Source: Candidatus Bathycorpusculum sp.
Lineage (GTDB): Archaea > Thermoproteota > Bathyarchaeia > Bathyarchaeales > Bathycorpusculaceae
Length of the DNA: 57,563 nucleotides
Direction of reading: 5' to 3'
NCBI GenBank assembly: GCA_009781395.1
Contig: WQYG01000003.1
Location: 1-57,563 of the forward strand
The stretch's first letter is position 1. Each line of letters opens with the position of its first letter. The notes beneath the pieces were generated by a model. That model did no database searches. It was not told where the DNA came from and worked only from the letters and a program-made list of their open reading frames with translations. Below, one piece after another: positions 18,447 to 27,427 of this stretch. The position numbers and the translations under genes are program-made.

Positions 18447-20819
18447 CTATCTTACTTCAAATATAGCAACCTCAGGGTTAATAAATACAAGGTTAAACAA
18501 GGGGTCATTTGCAAACTTTAACTTCATAGCACCATTTAAATCAGCTTCACAGAAACGCGTGACAGCAATGTAGTCTATGTTATTGACTTTTAATTCAGCC
18601 TGATAGTTAAAGGGTATTGGGAGAGGTAAATCAGCACGTTTTTCGGGTTCCAAATTAACGTCAATTTGTTTGTCAAAGAAAGCATTAAGGAGAGTTTTAT
18701 CATTATTATCGTATAGAGCCTGATTGTTAGTAGCAGAATAAGTTGTTAAGGACAGCTGGATTTCTGCTTGTTTTTTACCTTCTAAATTATAGTCAAGACG
18801 AACTTCAGTAAAAGATAAAGTATACGATTTGGAACTAATGTAAGGAAGGTTTTTGTTAAAAACTATTTGACCAAAAACTTTCACACTTTTAGCTAAGAAC
18901 CCAAGCGAGTTAGACCTTTCAGAGCCCACAGGCAAGGCGTTAACTTCCAAAGTAGATTGTAACCAAGATAAAGAAACATTTTCTACAGAAGTTTCAAGCA
19001 CGGTTGTTATGTTGACAAATTTAGAACCTGAATATACTGTTGTTAACTGGGTACAGGTAAAATATTCATTACCTCTAGTTATAGAAACGGTTATGTATTG
19101 AGTTGTATTTTCCATGTGCATATCTATAACAGGCAATTTATCTAACGTTATTGACTGCGGAACACCATTTACATCATACAAAATTTTTGTTTGGTTACTG
19201 TTAAAGTTAAAGAACGGGTAAGGTGAATAGGTCCAGTTTAAGCAGGCAAAAATTTGAGGATTATGCCTTGCCATATATCCACCGTCTTCTCTTACCTGAA
19301 TACCAAGAGTTTCATCAGAAAGTTTGAATGAACTTTCAAATAAATAATCGGTATCAAGCAGGTTAGTTGCCACTTGAGCAATGTGAAATTCACGAGAAAG
19401 AGAAAGAAATTGAGGGTCAACCGCACTCCAGGTAGGTCTTTGGGCAAATCCTGCAAACCACCAACCATAATATGCCTCAGTAACAAACGTTGCATTTGCA
19501 GGTGTGTTAACTTTAGCCCATTCCATAGCCTGATAGAGAGGGCTATTCATTTCTTGATAAAACGTCTGATGCGCAAAACCTTCAGAGGGATACAAAAATA
19601 TAGGTATAAACATAAAACAAATCAGCAAGAAGCTTAGGAGAAAACCTATGTACATATTAGGTTTTGTTAGGTTTTTACCTATGTTATTTGAAAGATTGGC
19701 TAAACGTTTGTGGGTTACCTGTCCTGCGTCTTTAAGGGTGTTGTTTAATTGGCCTGTTGATGTCCGATATGTAGCTATCAGACCAGCAAAAAATCCAGAG
19801 CCATGGTCAATGAAGAGGCCTATTAGGATAATAAGAGGAAACACTGCAAAATATAAAAATCGATGAAAGTCAGTGTATAATCCAACAAGGTAACCCTGTG
19901 TAAATATTGTAGGAATCAGTATCCATAACACTAACAGAACTGTGGGAACCGTAAAGTAACGTTTACAATATTTTTTAGATAAGAAAAAATAAAGACCTAC
20001 AACTGCAAAAAGAGGCAAAATTATTTCTAGAGGCAAAATTCGTGTAGAAACTGTTGCTTGATTAATCTCAGCATTTGTCGTGTTAGTTAGGAATGCAGGA
20101 GCCACTTGTATCAGATAGGGCAAAACAAGTAAACCTCCAAAAATCACAGGCAACAACCAACATAGCATTTCACGACGAGTAGTTCCAATTTTTGAACCAA
20201 ACACCAAACCAAACAAAATCACCGAAAACAGTATACACACAAATACAACGCTACTTAACGAATGTGCTACAAATATAGAACCAACCAACAAAGAAGCTGA
20301 AACATAGAAAGAAAAACTTGAAAAACGATTTTTCTGAATATATAGATAAAACGTTACAGGAATCAACAAAAGAGTAACAACATTAGGAAAACCACCCCAC
20401 AACAACATCTCAACATCAAACCGCGAAACCGCCACAAGAAAAGCAACAACAACCGCTGCAGACTCCCTCCAAACCACACGCGTTATAAGATAAGAAACAA
20501 GCACCATAACAGATGAAAAAAAAGAGACCACTATAGCATGTACAAAATATTCAGGCAACCCTGTAAGAAGCATTATCTGGGCAGCAAAAAGATGATACCC
20601 TGGAAAAGTAAGGGATAAACCGCCACCCATTTGGTAATAATTGTAAAGAAAGTTAACGTTGTCGCCTTGATTGATTATTGAATGTATAACGCTGTTGTGC
20701 AAACCTATGTCAGCACCAGGAGGATAAGTTCCATGTGTCATCAACAGAAAACGGTACAAAAAAGCAAAAATAAAAGTTGCAAAAATCAATATTAAGTGCT
20801 TGTTTGTGGCTTTAATCAT
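18447..20819 (-). CDS. Large GT-C-like membrane protein, paralog of its downstream neighbour
   Basis: A 790-residue protein with many N-terminal transmembrane segments and a large soluble C-terminal part rich in beta-prone sequence. The first loop contains PPGADIGLHNSVIHSI, an Asp-x-x-x-His arrangement as in the neighbouring protein, and later QMGGGLSLTFPGYHLFAAQI. The N-terminal half resembles archaeal PTPS-related/GT-C membrane proteins. A GAGGTC ribosome binding site lies just before the ATG. The pair probably acts together in membrane-linked glycan transfer (inference). Confidence 0.7.
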   Translation of the reverse strand: MIKATNKHLILIFATFIFAFLYRFLLMTHGTYPPGADIGLHNSVIHSIINQGDNVNFLYNYYQMGGGLSLTFPGYHLFAAQIMLLTGLPEYFVHAIVVSFFSSVMVLVSYLITRVVWRESAAVVVAFLVAVSRFDVEMLLWGGFPNVVTLLLIPVTFYLYIQKNRFSSFSFYVSASLLVGSIFVAHSLSSVVFVCILFSVILFGLVFGSKIGTTRREMLCWLLPVIFGGLLVLPYLIQVAPAFLTNTTNAEINQATVSTRILPLEIILPLFAVVGLYFFLSKKYCKRYFTVPTVLLVLWILIPTIFTQGYLVGLYTDFHRFLYFAVFPLIILIGLFIDHGSGFFAGLIATYRTSTGQLNNTLKDAGQVTHKRLANLSNNIGKNLTKPNMYIGFLLSFLLICFMFIPIFLYPSEGFAHQTFYQEMNSPLYQAMEWAKVNTPANATFVTEAYYGWWFAGFAQRPTWSAVDPQFLSLSREFHIAQVATNLLDTDYLFESSFKLSDETLGIQVREDGGYMARHNPQIFACLNWTYSPYPFFNFNSNQTKILYDVNGVPQSITLDKLPVIDMHMENTTQYITVSITRGNEYFTCTQLTTVYSGSKFVNITTVLETSVENVSLSWLQSTLEVNALPVGSERSNSLGFLAKSVKVFGQIVFNKNLPYISSKSYTLSFTEVRLDYNLEGKKQAEIQLSLTTYSATNNQALYDNNDKTLLNAFFDKQIDVNLEPEKRADLPLPIPFNYQAELKVNNIDYIAVTRFCEADLNGAMKLKFANDPLFNLVFINPEVAIFEVR

Positions 20820-20863
20820 ATGTTGACCTCGCTAAACGGTACATGTCTCTTAATCGTGTAGTA

Positions 20864-20871
20864 CTATATAG
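20864..20871 (-). promoter_or_regulatory. TATA box of the GT-C operon
   Basis: CTATATAG (palindromic) lies about 48 bases upstream of the ATG at 20819, giving a leader of about 22 bases that contains GAGGTC. Confidence 0.5.
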
Positions 20872-20898
20872 AGTTAAAGTTTAAATATTAATCTCGAG

Positions 20899-20906
20899 TA
20901 TAAAAA
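20899..20906 (+). promoter_or_regulatory. TATA box of the corrinoid/mtrH operon
   Basis: TATAAAAA is about 37 bases before the ATG at 20939. A second TATAAAAC at 20915-20922 is too close to the start to serve the same ATG. AGGTG at 20929-20933 is the ribosome binding site. Confidence 0.55.
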
Positions 20907-20938
20907 GCCCAGAGTATAAAACTAAAACAGGTGTTTAT

Positions 20939-21364
20939 ATGTCCTGGCTTAAATCTATGATGGAAAAAGAACCTCCAGAACCAGAAAATCCACTAGGCAC
21001 AGTAGTAATTGGAAACATTGAACCAGATATGCATGATACAGCAAAAGAAGCAGTCCGTAAATCATTAAAACGTGCGGGATTCAAAACAATTGACGTTGGA
21101 AAAAGCGTTGCACCACAAATTTTTGTTGACAAAGCAAAAGAAAACAATGCAGACCTTATTGCACTCTCAATCAACACTGTACCAGCAAAAAACAATCTAG
21201 TGAAACTTGATGAAGCACTCAAAGCAGCAGGTCTTAAAGACAAAGTTGGCATAATCATGGGCGGCGCAGCAGTCAAAAAAGAAGATGCAGATGCATTTGG
21301 CGCATTCTTCGGCAAAAACAAAGAAGAAGCCCCAGAACTAGCTAAAAAAGCACTAAAGAAATAA
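20939..21364 (+). CDS. Stand-alone corrinoid (B12-binding) protein
   Basis: A 141-residue cobalamin-binding Rossmann domain. DMHDTA at ~30-35 is the DxHxxG motif with Ala for Gly; the His is the expected lower ligand of cobalt. FVDKAKENNADLIALSIN and KVGIIMGGAAVKK correspond to the later S-x-L and GG motifs. The helical cap domain that normally precedes the B12 domain in MtaC/MtbC-type proteins is missing. The mtrH gene follows after 20 bases, so this is probably the methyl carrier that exchanges methyl groups with the MtrH protein. The methyl donor enzyme is not encoded in the window. Confidence 0.88.
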   Translation: MSWLKSMMEKEPPEPENPLGTVVIGNIEPDMHDTAKEAVRKSLKRAGFKTIDVGKSVAPQIFVDKAKENNADLIALSINTVPAKNNLVKLDEALKAAGLKDKVGIIMGGAAVKKEDADAFGAFFGKNKEEAPELAKKALKK

Positions 21365-21384
21365 GCGTTGGCTGATGAAGCAAC

Positions 21385-22296
21385 ATGCGAAGATTCAGTT
21401 CCCCCCAAAAAATCTATGAAATCGGAAAAGTAAAGGTCGGCGGTCAACCAGGTGAGCTACCAACATTTCTAATTGGCTCTATTTTCTGGCTTGGTCAAAA
21501 GATGGTTTCCGATGCAAACAAAGGCATTTTTGACACAAAAGCTGCAGAAGACATCATTAACAGATGCCAAACACAAAGCGATATCTCAGGCGTACCTTTT
21601 GCCCTTGACATTGTCGGCACAACAGAGACAGCCTTCGAAAAATATTTCGACTTCGTTACTGTACACACTGACGCCCCACTCATGCTCGATGCTATGAGTC
21701 CAAGGACTCGTATGGCAGCAGCAAGAATCGCAAAACAAATGGGTCTACAAGAAAGATGTTTCTACAACTCAGTCTACAAAGGCGTAAAAGATGACGAATT
21801 AGCAAACCTAAAAGAAAGCGGCATCACAATGTCAATTGTCCTTGCAGATGACCCACATGACACAACCCTTGCAGGCAGAATGAATGTTGTTGAAGAAGCT
21901 TTAGCACTTGCAGAAAAAGGCGGAATTACAAAACCACTCGTTGATACATCCATGCCATCTTTTCAACCAGACATGGGAAGCTCAGTTGTAGCTTTTCCAA
22001 TGATGAAAGAAAAGTATGGTCACCCAGTAGGTACAGGCAGCGGTAACGTTGTTACAACCATGGGTTGGGTAAAAGCAAACGTTGCAAAAGAATACCGAAA
22101 AGGCACAGTCACAGCAACTAATGCAATCTTGCAAGTCATGGGTGCTAACTGGTTAATGTTTGGTCCAGCTGAACAAGCTGAATGGGTCTTCCCAGCGACC
22201 GCTGTTGTTGATACATACATTGCATCTGCAGCTGCAGACTTTGAAACACAACCAGTAGACGTTGAGAGCCACCCAATATTCAAGATGTTTGCCTAA
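21385..22296 (+). CDS. mtrH: MtrH-family methyltransferase (tetrahydromethanopterin:corrinoid)
   Basis: The 303-residue protein matches MtrH throughout: YEIGKVKVGGQPGELPTFLIGS at the start (quoted in part), HTDAPLMLDAMSPRTRMAA, and GSGNVVTTMGW near the end. MtrH moves methyl groups between a corrinoid protein and a tetrahydropterin. No other Mtr subunit is present, so this is not the sodium-pumping methanogen complex. Paired with the lone corrinoid protein, it probably channels methyl groups from methylated compounds into the C1 pathway, as proposed for methyl-using non-methanogenic archaea. That pathway assignment is inference. Confidence 0.9.
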   Translation: MRRFSSPQKIYEIGKVKVGGQPGELPTFLIGSIFWLGQKMVSDANKGIFDTKAAEDIINRCQTQSDISGVPFALDIVGTTETAFEKYFDFVTVHTDAPLMLDAMSPRTRMAAARIAKQMGLQERCFYNSVYKGVKDDELANLKESGITMSIVLADDPHDTTLAGRMNVVEEALALAEKGGITKPLVDTSMPSFQPDMGSSVVAFPMMKEKYGHPVGTGSGNVVTTMGWVKANVAKEYRKGTVTATNAILQVMGANWLMFGPAEQAEWVFPATAVVDTYIASAAADFETQPVDVESHPIFKMFA

Positions 22297-22303
22297 CATC
22301 ATC

Positions 22304-22324
22304 CTTTCTTTTATTTTTATTTTT
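22304..22324 (+). terminator. T-rich terminator after mtrH
   Basis: Successive T runs (CTTTCTTTTATTTTTATTTT) follow the mtrH stop by a few bases. Confidence 0.5.
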
Positions 22325-22368
22325 CAGAAGTAGACTTATTTTTATTTAAGTAAGTGCATTATAATACT

Positions 22369-22776
22369 ATGAAACCTCTTCATTGGCTAGAAATAGTCTT
22401 ACTATTCACAGCTCTAACTATACTTGCCATTTGCCTCATCCCACCCGAGTCAATACTTGGCTTTATACGATTCACCCTCGCCATCATTTTTGTATTCTTT
22501 ATACCAGGCAATTGTCTAGTCAACATATTGTTTAGAGAAAAAAACAAATTAGACATCATAGAAAAAATTGTATTAAGCACCGCTCTAAGCTTTGGCATAG
22601 CAGGCATCACAGGATTATTCCTTGGACTCCTAATAGAATTCTCTTTTACAACAATCACAGTCTCGCTAAGCAGCATTACAATAATTCTATCAATAACGGC
22701 ATTTATCTTAAAAAACAAAGACATAAAAAACTCAGGACAGCAAACACCATCAGCTAAAACTATAAACCAACAATAG
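22369..22776 (+). CDS. DUF1616-like membrane protein
   Basis: A 135-residue integral membrane protein with four hydrophobic helices. The pattern FIRFTLAIIFVFFIPGNCLVNILF, then LDIIEKIVLSTALSFGIAGITGLFLG, matches the start of archaeal DUF1616 proteins (PG-x-x-L, L-x-x-x-E-R/K). Many DUF1616 proteins are longer, so this is a minimal version. The ATG at 22369 is chosen over an upstream GTG (22354). The 3' end overlaps the convergent cbiZ gene by 17 bases. Function unknown; relatives often sit in surface-glycan loci. Confidence 0.65.
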   Translation: MKPLHWLEIVLLFTALTILAICLIPPESILGFIRFTLAIIFVFFIPGNCLVNILFREKNKLDIIEKIVLSTALSFGIAGITGLFLGLLIEFSFTTITVSLSSITIILSITAFILKNKDIKNSGQQTPSAKTINQQ

Positions 22777-23815
22777 AAGAATGTTGAATAATAGCATTTA
22801 CTGCCTGTTTAGTAAAAGGCGGTAAATTGACCTCTGATAAAAGAGGCACATCTTCAAGAGGATACCCACGTAGAATTAAACAACCAAACATTTTGCTCAA
22901 AGAAGTTAGGTCACCAAGTTCATTGGGAATTAAACCTTTTTTGAAATCATCATCTAATTTAGCAGCCGCCAACAAAAATACTGCAGAAACTGGATCTGAC
23001 TTCAAAATTTGCTCCAACAGGAAAACAATTGTTTTTTGATCTCCCAAAACTTGAGCTTTAGAGAGCTCAGCAGCCAAATAATCCACAGACAAATGTCGCT
23101 CTGAAAGTCGCCTATCCAACACTCGACCTTTATGTAACCCTTCCTGCTTATCTGCAGCCTCTTTAACCACTTGCCTTACAGCACTGGCTACAAGTTGTCC
23201 AACATTTGAGGCAGGTCCACCCAACTCAATTTTTTCACCTTGCCCAGTTACTGACACAGATAAACTGTCAGTTATGGTTCCAGTCGCAACATCACCACTG
23301 TATCGACTACGTATGTCATAATCAGTCATCGCAGCAGTTTTAGCTTCTGTCGCGGTTAAAAACAGACTAACAAGACAACTATCAGTTGGATTGGCATTTA
23401 AGATAATCATTATGTTAATTGTTCCATGCATATAGTGGCTGTTTTCTATAATTTCACCAGCAGATTCGCCGTGTCGCCAACCTGCGGTGGCTATTGCAGT
23501 TATAGTTATATTGCCTACTTGTCGAGTTGCTATGGAGAGGTTTGAGATCTTTGCAGCTGTAAGCATAGCAATGCAGTCAGTTGTGATTTGCAGATTTTTT
23601 TGTGCATCATAAACTAAATTTAGGGGATCGTCATGAAGGTGTTTGTCGTTATAGTCATCAGGCACAGAAACATTTAGAATAGCGTTGATTTTTTTGTAGC
23701 CACCATTGTATATACCTGAACTAATGGTAAGTAGAGGCGTATCACTGATTATTGCCACTATGTTGTCTTTGATTACTATTTTTGCAGACGATTCAGGTAC
23801 TAGATATTGCTTCAT
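22760..23815 (-). CDS. cbiZ: Adenosylcobinamide amidohydrolase CbiZ with an extra C-terminal domain
   Basis: CbiZ cleaves the aminopropanol arm of adenosylcobinamide to adenosylcobyric acid, so that archaea can salvage imported corrinoids. The first ~225 residues fit the family: ISSGIYNGGYKKINAILNVSVP, TAAKISNLSIATRQVGNITITAIATAG and GTINIMIILNANPTDSCLVSLFLTATEAKTAAM (each read in parts). The last ~110 residues form a helical domain with AAAKLDDDFKKGLIPNEL, which resembles the N-terminal half of the CobZ-like protein at 1632-2117. The ATG at 23815 is chosen over a GTG 12 bases upstream. The gene supports cobamide supply for the nearby corrinoid protein. Confidence 0.88.
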   Translation of the reverse strand: MKQYLVPESSAKIVIKDNIVAIISDTPLLTISSGIYNGGYKKINAILNVSVPDDYNDKHLHDDPLNLVYDAQKNLQITTDCIAMLTAAKISNLSIATRQVGNITITAIATAGWRHGESAGEIIENSHYMHGTINIMIILNANPTDSCLVSLFLTATEAKTAAMTDYDIRSRYSGDVATGTITDSLSVSVTGQGEKIELGGPASNVGQLVASAVRQVVKEAADKQEGLHKGRVLDRRLSERHLSVDYLAAELSKAQVLGDQKTIVFLLEQILKSDPVSAVFLLAAAKLDDDFKKGLIPNELGDLTSLSKMFGCLILRGYPLEDVPLLSEVNLPPFTKQAVNAIIQHSSIVGL

Positions 23816-24178
23816 TTTACCACACACAGCATTTGTGTTTAGGTTACCAGATTTAAAATGTTTTGCAACAACAAGATTGTTAATTTACATCTAAGAACAA
23901 TACAACATACACAACCGTTTTTAATGACTGCACTGTTTAACACATCTGTCTGATGGACAAAAATTCTTTTTGCCATTAATTTTCACCCAACCCTGCCTCA
24001 CAAAACAGATACACCACACCACTCCAAAAATAAACAGTTTATATTTTTATACAGTTACTTGTTAACATGACCAGTTTTTTAACAATTTTTTCCACACATA
24101 TTCACACTCTAACAGTTTTATCAATCATACGGATAAATTTAAATAAAAAACAAAGAAGATGGGTTGTGAGGAAAAGAC
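23816..24178. other. Divergent intergenic region
   Basis: About 360 bases between leftward cbiZ and the rightward asparagine-synthetase-like gene. An AT-rich AAATTTAAATAAA element near 24134-24148 is a possible promoter for the rightward gene, and GTGAGG before 24179 is its ribosome binding site. No RNA gene or repeat was recognised. Confidence 0.45.
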
Positions 24179-25168
24179 ATGCCCCTTGACCCAAAAGAAT
24201 ACACTCACCTCATCCCAGAAACTAAAAACATAATCAACAAGGTCATCAAAAATAATCTGGGAGATAGCATACTATTCTCTGCGGGAACAGACACTGCTAT
24301 AATTGCCTACGAAGCTATGAAATACAAACCAGACCTGCCAACGTTAACTATAGCCTTTAAACAAGGTAATCCAAAAGACGCATATTACGTTAAAAAAATG
24401 ACTGAATTTCTAAAACTCAAAAAGCAACAAACTCATATTTTTGACATAGAAGAAGCTTTAGAAAATGTGCCCAAAGTTGTTAGAGCACTAAAAACTTTTG
24501 ATCCTATGGATATAAGAAACAGCATGGCCATCTACATCGGCTTAACCCATTTAAAAAAGAAAGGATTATCCAAAATCTTTACGGGTGATGGGTTAGACGA
24601 GCTTTTCGGGTACCCGTGGCAATTCCACCTCTCAGAAGAGGAACTTTACAAAAAACAATTAGACATGTGGACAGAAATGAAATTTAGTAGCACTCCACTG
24701 TCAAAGTCTTTAGGAATTGAAGTAAAACAACCCTATCTTGACCAAGAGTTTATGGATTGGGCAAAAAAACTACCTATGAAAGTTAAAATTAACATACATA
24801 ATAACGAAAAATACAGTAAATGGTTACTACGCAAAGCCTACGAAGACAGCATACCCCAAGAAGTCGTTTGGAGACCTAAAGCTCCACTTGAGACAGGAAC
24901 AGGAACAGCAGCACTAAACACTGTTCTTGAAAAACAATACACAGATGAGGAATTTGTAGAAAAGACAAAAAATGTTCTTGAAACTGATGACGTGCAAATT
25001 CGCGATAAAGAACAATTACTCTACTACGAAGCTTTCAGAAAAATCTTTAACAAGCCATCAAAAGTTTTCTCAGACACAAATAATAACGCAAAAATGTGCC
25101 CACAATGCAAAAGCTACGTTAAAACCAGAATCCAATTCTGCAGAATATGCGGAGCTTATCCTATCTAA
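24179..25168 (+). CDS. Asparagine-synthetase-like ATP pyrophosphatase without a glutaminase domain, with a C-terminal zinc ribbon
   Basis: The 329-residue product matches the synthetase half of asparagine synthetase. It has a PP-loop variant SAGTDTAI (~35-42; normally SGGxDS), TGDGLDELFGYPWQF (~138-152), KQPYLDQEF, and KWLLRKAYEDSIPQEVVWRPK followed by a Gly/Thr-rich loop. The N-terminal Cys2 glutaminase domain is absent. The last ~25 residues form a zinc ribbon (CPQCKSYVK...FCRICGAYPI). It probably adenylates a carboxyl group and transfers an amine from ammonia or a carrier. The substrate is unknown and need not be aspartate. Confidence 0.82.
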   Translation: MPLDPKEYTHLIPETKNIINKVIKNNLGDSILFSAGTDTAIIAYEAMKYKPDLPTLTIAFKQGNPKDAYYVKKMTEFLKLKKQQTHIFDIEEALENVPKVVRALKTFDPMDIRNSMAIYIGLTHLKKKGLSKIFTGDGLDELFGYPWQFHLSEEELYKKQLDMWTEMKFSSTPLSKSLGIEVKQPYLDQEFMDWAKKLPMKVKINIHNNEKYSKWLLRKAYEDSIPQEVVWRPKAPLETGTGTAALNTVLEKQYTDEEFVEKTKNVLETDDVQIRDKEQLLYYEAFRKIFNKPSKVFSDTNNNAKMCPQCKSYVKTRIQFCRICGAYPI

Positions 25169-25335
25169 TTTCTCATTTTAAAACAGACAATTCCAGAAAT
25201 AAAAAAAGAAAAATAAACCAACGAAAACAACACCTCATAAAAACCAAACAATATTAGTAAAGCATGATTGTTTTTAGGAAAGACTTAATTCCTCAAAGGA
25301 TAAATTGTGAATTAATCTAACAGGAGAAAAACGTA

Positions 25336-26385
25336 GTGGCAAATCTGTCTCAGCTAAAGTTTGCAATGGCAACATCAATCTTTTTTTCAGTTTTCATATT
25401 TGGGTTTTTCATGTTTGTAATAGTTCACATATTAGACCTTGATGTGTTAATGGGGCTTTTCATTGCGTTTGGCGGCTCAGCTCTGTTTATTTTACTCCAG
25501 TTTGCAATTGGTCCAGCAATAGTATCTATGACAACAAAGTTGAAATATGTTAAACCAGGTGAGTCCCCATGGCTTGAAGAAACCGTGAAAGAACTTGCAA
25601 CCAAAAGCGGTTTGCCCATGCCTAAACTTGCAATTGTACCCAACAATACACCTAATGCCTTTACTTTTGGCAGAACCGCACGCAGTGCTACTCTAGCCGT
25701 ACATGAAGGCTTATTACGTCAACTTAATCAAAGTGAAATACGTGGCGTAATAGCCCATGAGCTTGGTCATATAAAACACAAAGACTACGTTATAATGACG
25801 ATACTTTCTGCGTTACCATTGATTGCATACATGATTGCACAAAGCGCTTTGTACGCGAGTATATTTTCAAGTAGAGGCAGAGGAAGAAACAAAAATGACA
25901 ATAGCGGCATAATTCTAATAGCCATAGGAGTTGGAGCATTTCTTGTGTATATTATAACCTTCTTAATTGTTATGCGACTTAGCAGATTGCGAGAACATTT
26001 CGCAGACGCCTTCGCAGCATATGTCACCAATTCACCCCACGACTTAGAAAGCGCTCTAGCCAAAATTACCTACGGCTTGTCAATTTCTCCAAAACCAGCT
26101 GAAGGTGCAAGAGCATTCTACATTGGAGACCCCGCAACTGCAAAACAGGAGATTAAACGTGTAATGGAAAACAAGAACAAGTATGACCTTGACAAAGACG
26201 GCGTACTTGATGAGCGGGAACTCCAATTGGCAATGGAAAAAGAAGCCCATGACACATGGACACAATTAAACGGCATGTTTGCAACACACCCACCGACATT
26301 CAAACGTATACTGTTACTAAAAGAAATTGAGAAAGAAATGGATACAGGCAAATACGCTAACGACAAAATGTACAACCACGTCTAA
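25336..26385 (+). CDS. htpX: HtpX-family membrane metalloprotease with an EF-hand loop
   Basis: M48 zinc protease of 349 residues. Two transmembrane helices at the N-terminus, HELGH at 141-145, two more helices (~150-172, ~190-215) and the third zinc ligand in REHFAD (219-224) fit HtpX, which degrades misfolded membrane proteins. Unusually, residues 284-295 read DLDKDGVLDERE, a textbook EF-hand calcium loop with Asp at 1, 3, 5, 9 and Glu at 12, placed in the cytosolic C-terminal domain before ATHPPTFKRI. The start is GTG with GGAG upstream. Confidence 0.93.
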   Translation: MANLSQLKFAMATSIFFSVFIFGFFMFVIVHILDLDVLMGLFIAFGGSALFILLQFAIGPAIVSMTTKLKYVKPGESPWLEETVKELATKSGLPMPKLAIVPNNTPNAFTFGRTARSATLAVHEGLLRQLNQSEIRGVIAHELGHIKHKDYVIMTILSALPLIAYMIAQSALYASIFSSRGRGRNKNDNSGIILIAIGVGAFLVYIITFLIVMRLSRLREHFADAFAAYVTNSPHDLESALAKITYGLSISPKPAEGARAFYIGDPATAKQEIKRVMENKNKYDLDKDGVLDERELQLAMEKEAHDTWTQLNGMFATHPPTFKRILLLKEIEKEMDTGKYANDKMYNHV

Positions 26386-26468
26386 AAACCCACCACCTTT
26401 AAAAAAATCAATTCATCATTAAAGATATAGGCAGTTACAGCTATATGACATGTTAAGGGTTATATTAT

Positions 26469-27326
26469 ATGAATGTTAAGCCTAATATTGGTTCGCGTAG
26501 TTTACGCCGTAAAACGCTCATACGTGTTTCTTTGATACTTACGGTAGTGGTGTTGGTTTCTTCTTTGTTTGTTTATAGGTCTTGGGTAGCAGACAAAGAT
26601 GGTTTTATACGTGTTAAAACTGCAAATGAGCTCAGAGACGCTATCAATAATGCAGAAGTTGGTGTACAGGTCAATATTGCTCTTACTAAAGACATTTCTC
26701 TTGGACCAGCACTTAGTATCCCTGCAGGCGCAGACATCACGTTAACAAGTGTTGGAGGAGATGGCTTTTTCAGATTGATTGGGCTAAATGGTCAAAATGT
26801 TATTACTGTGGAAAAGGGCGGATTGTTAACACTCGATGGCATTATTGTAACTCATGAGACAGGCTCTACGGGTGGTGGTGTAGTTGTTGAAAATGGTGGC
26901 ACACTTATCATGGTTGATGGAGAGATTACTGGTAACACAGCCACCTGGGGCAGTGTTGGTAGTGGTGCAGGTGGTGGTGTACACATTAAGGGTAGTGGTG
27001 TTTTTGAATTGATGGGGGGAGTGATTTTGGGGAACACAGCATACAGTGGTGGGGGCATATACAATGAGGGTACTTTCAAAATGTCAAGCGGGTTGATTTC
27101 GGACAATGCCGTCACTATATTTCATGGTAACAATGGTTTTGGAGGTGGAGTGTACAACTGCAGGGGGACTTTTACTATGTCTGGGGGCGAAATTTCTAAC
27201 AATAAAGCCGACAGTTTTGGTGGTGGGCTGTACAACTATTGTGGAACGTTCGATAGATCATCTGGGGGCGAAATTTTAGGCAATACAGCTGAGTTTGGTA
27301 ATGACATCTATCAACTAACCGAATAA
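26469..27326 (+). CDS. Adhesin-like surface protein with parallel-beta-helix repeats
   Basis: A 285-residue protein with a membrane-anchor-like hydrophobic segment at ~20-40. A domain starting ELRDAINNAEVGVQVNIAL follows, then degenerate ~25-residue repeats of the type GGG(I/V)YN.GTF.MSGG.ISNN.A, as in polymorphic outer-membrane/adhesin-like beta helices. No C-terminal anchor is visible, so it may be held by the N-terminal helix. Its N-terminal ~130 residues are clearly related to the extracellular part of the antiporter fusion at 47315-49426, with 20-base identical DNA stretches. An extracellular binding role is inferred. Confidence 0.78.
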   Translation: MNVKPNIGSRSLRRKTLIRVSLILTVVVLVSSLFVYRSWVADKDGFIRVKTANELRDAINNAEVGVQVNIALTKDISLGPALSIPAGADITLTSVGGDGFFRLIGLNGQNVITVEKGGLLTLDGIIVTHETGSTGGGVVVENGGTLIMVDGEITGNTATWGSVGSGAGGGVHIKGSGVFELMGGVILGNTAYSGGGIYNEGTFKMSSGLISDNAVTIFHGNNGFGGGVYNCRGTFTMSGGEISNNKADSFGGGLYNYCGTFDRSSGGEILGNTAEFGNDIYQLTE

Positions 27327-27427
27327 AATGACCACATCCACAGTACAAGTTTGTATACAAAAATCGCTACAGCAATGTAACATAGTTTTTCAATCAATTG
27401 CCATTTAAAAAAAGAAGATGTTGTTAG

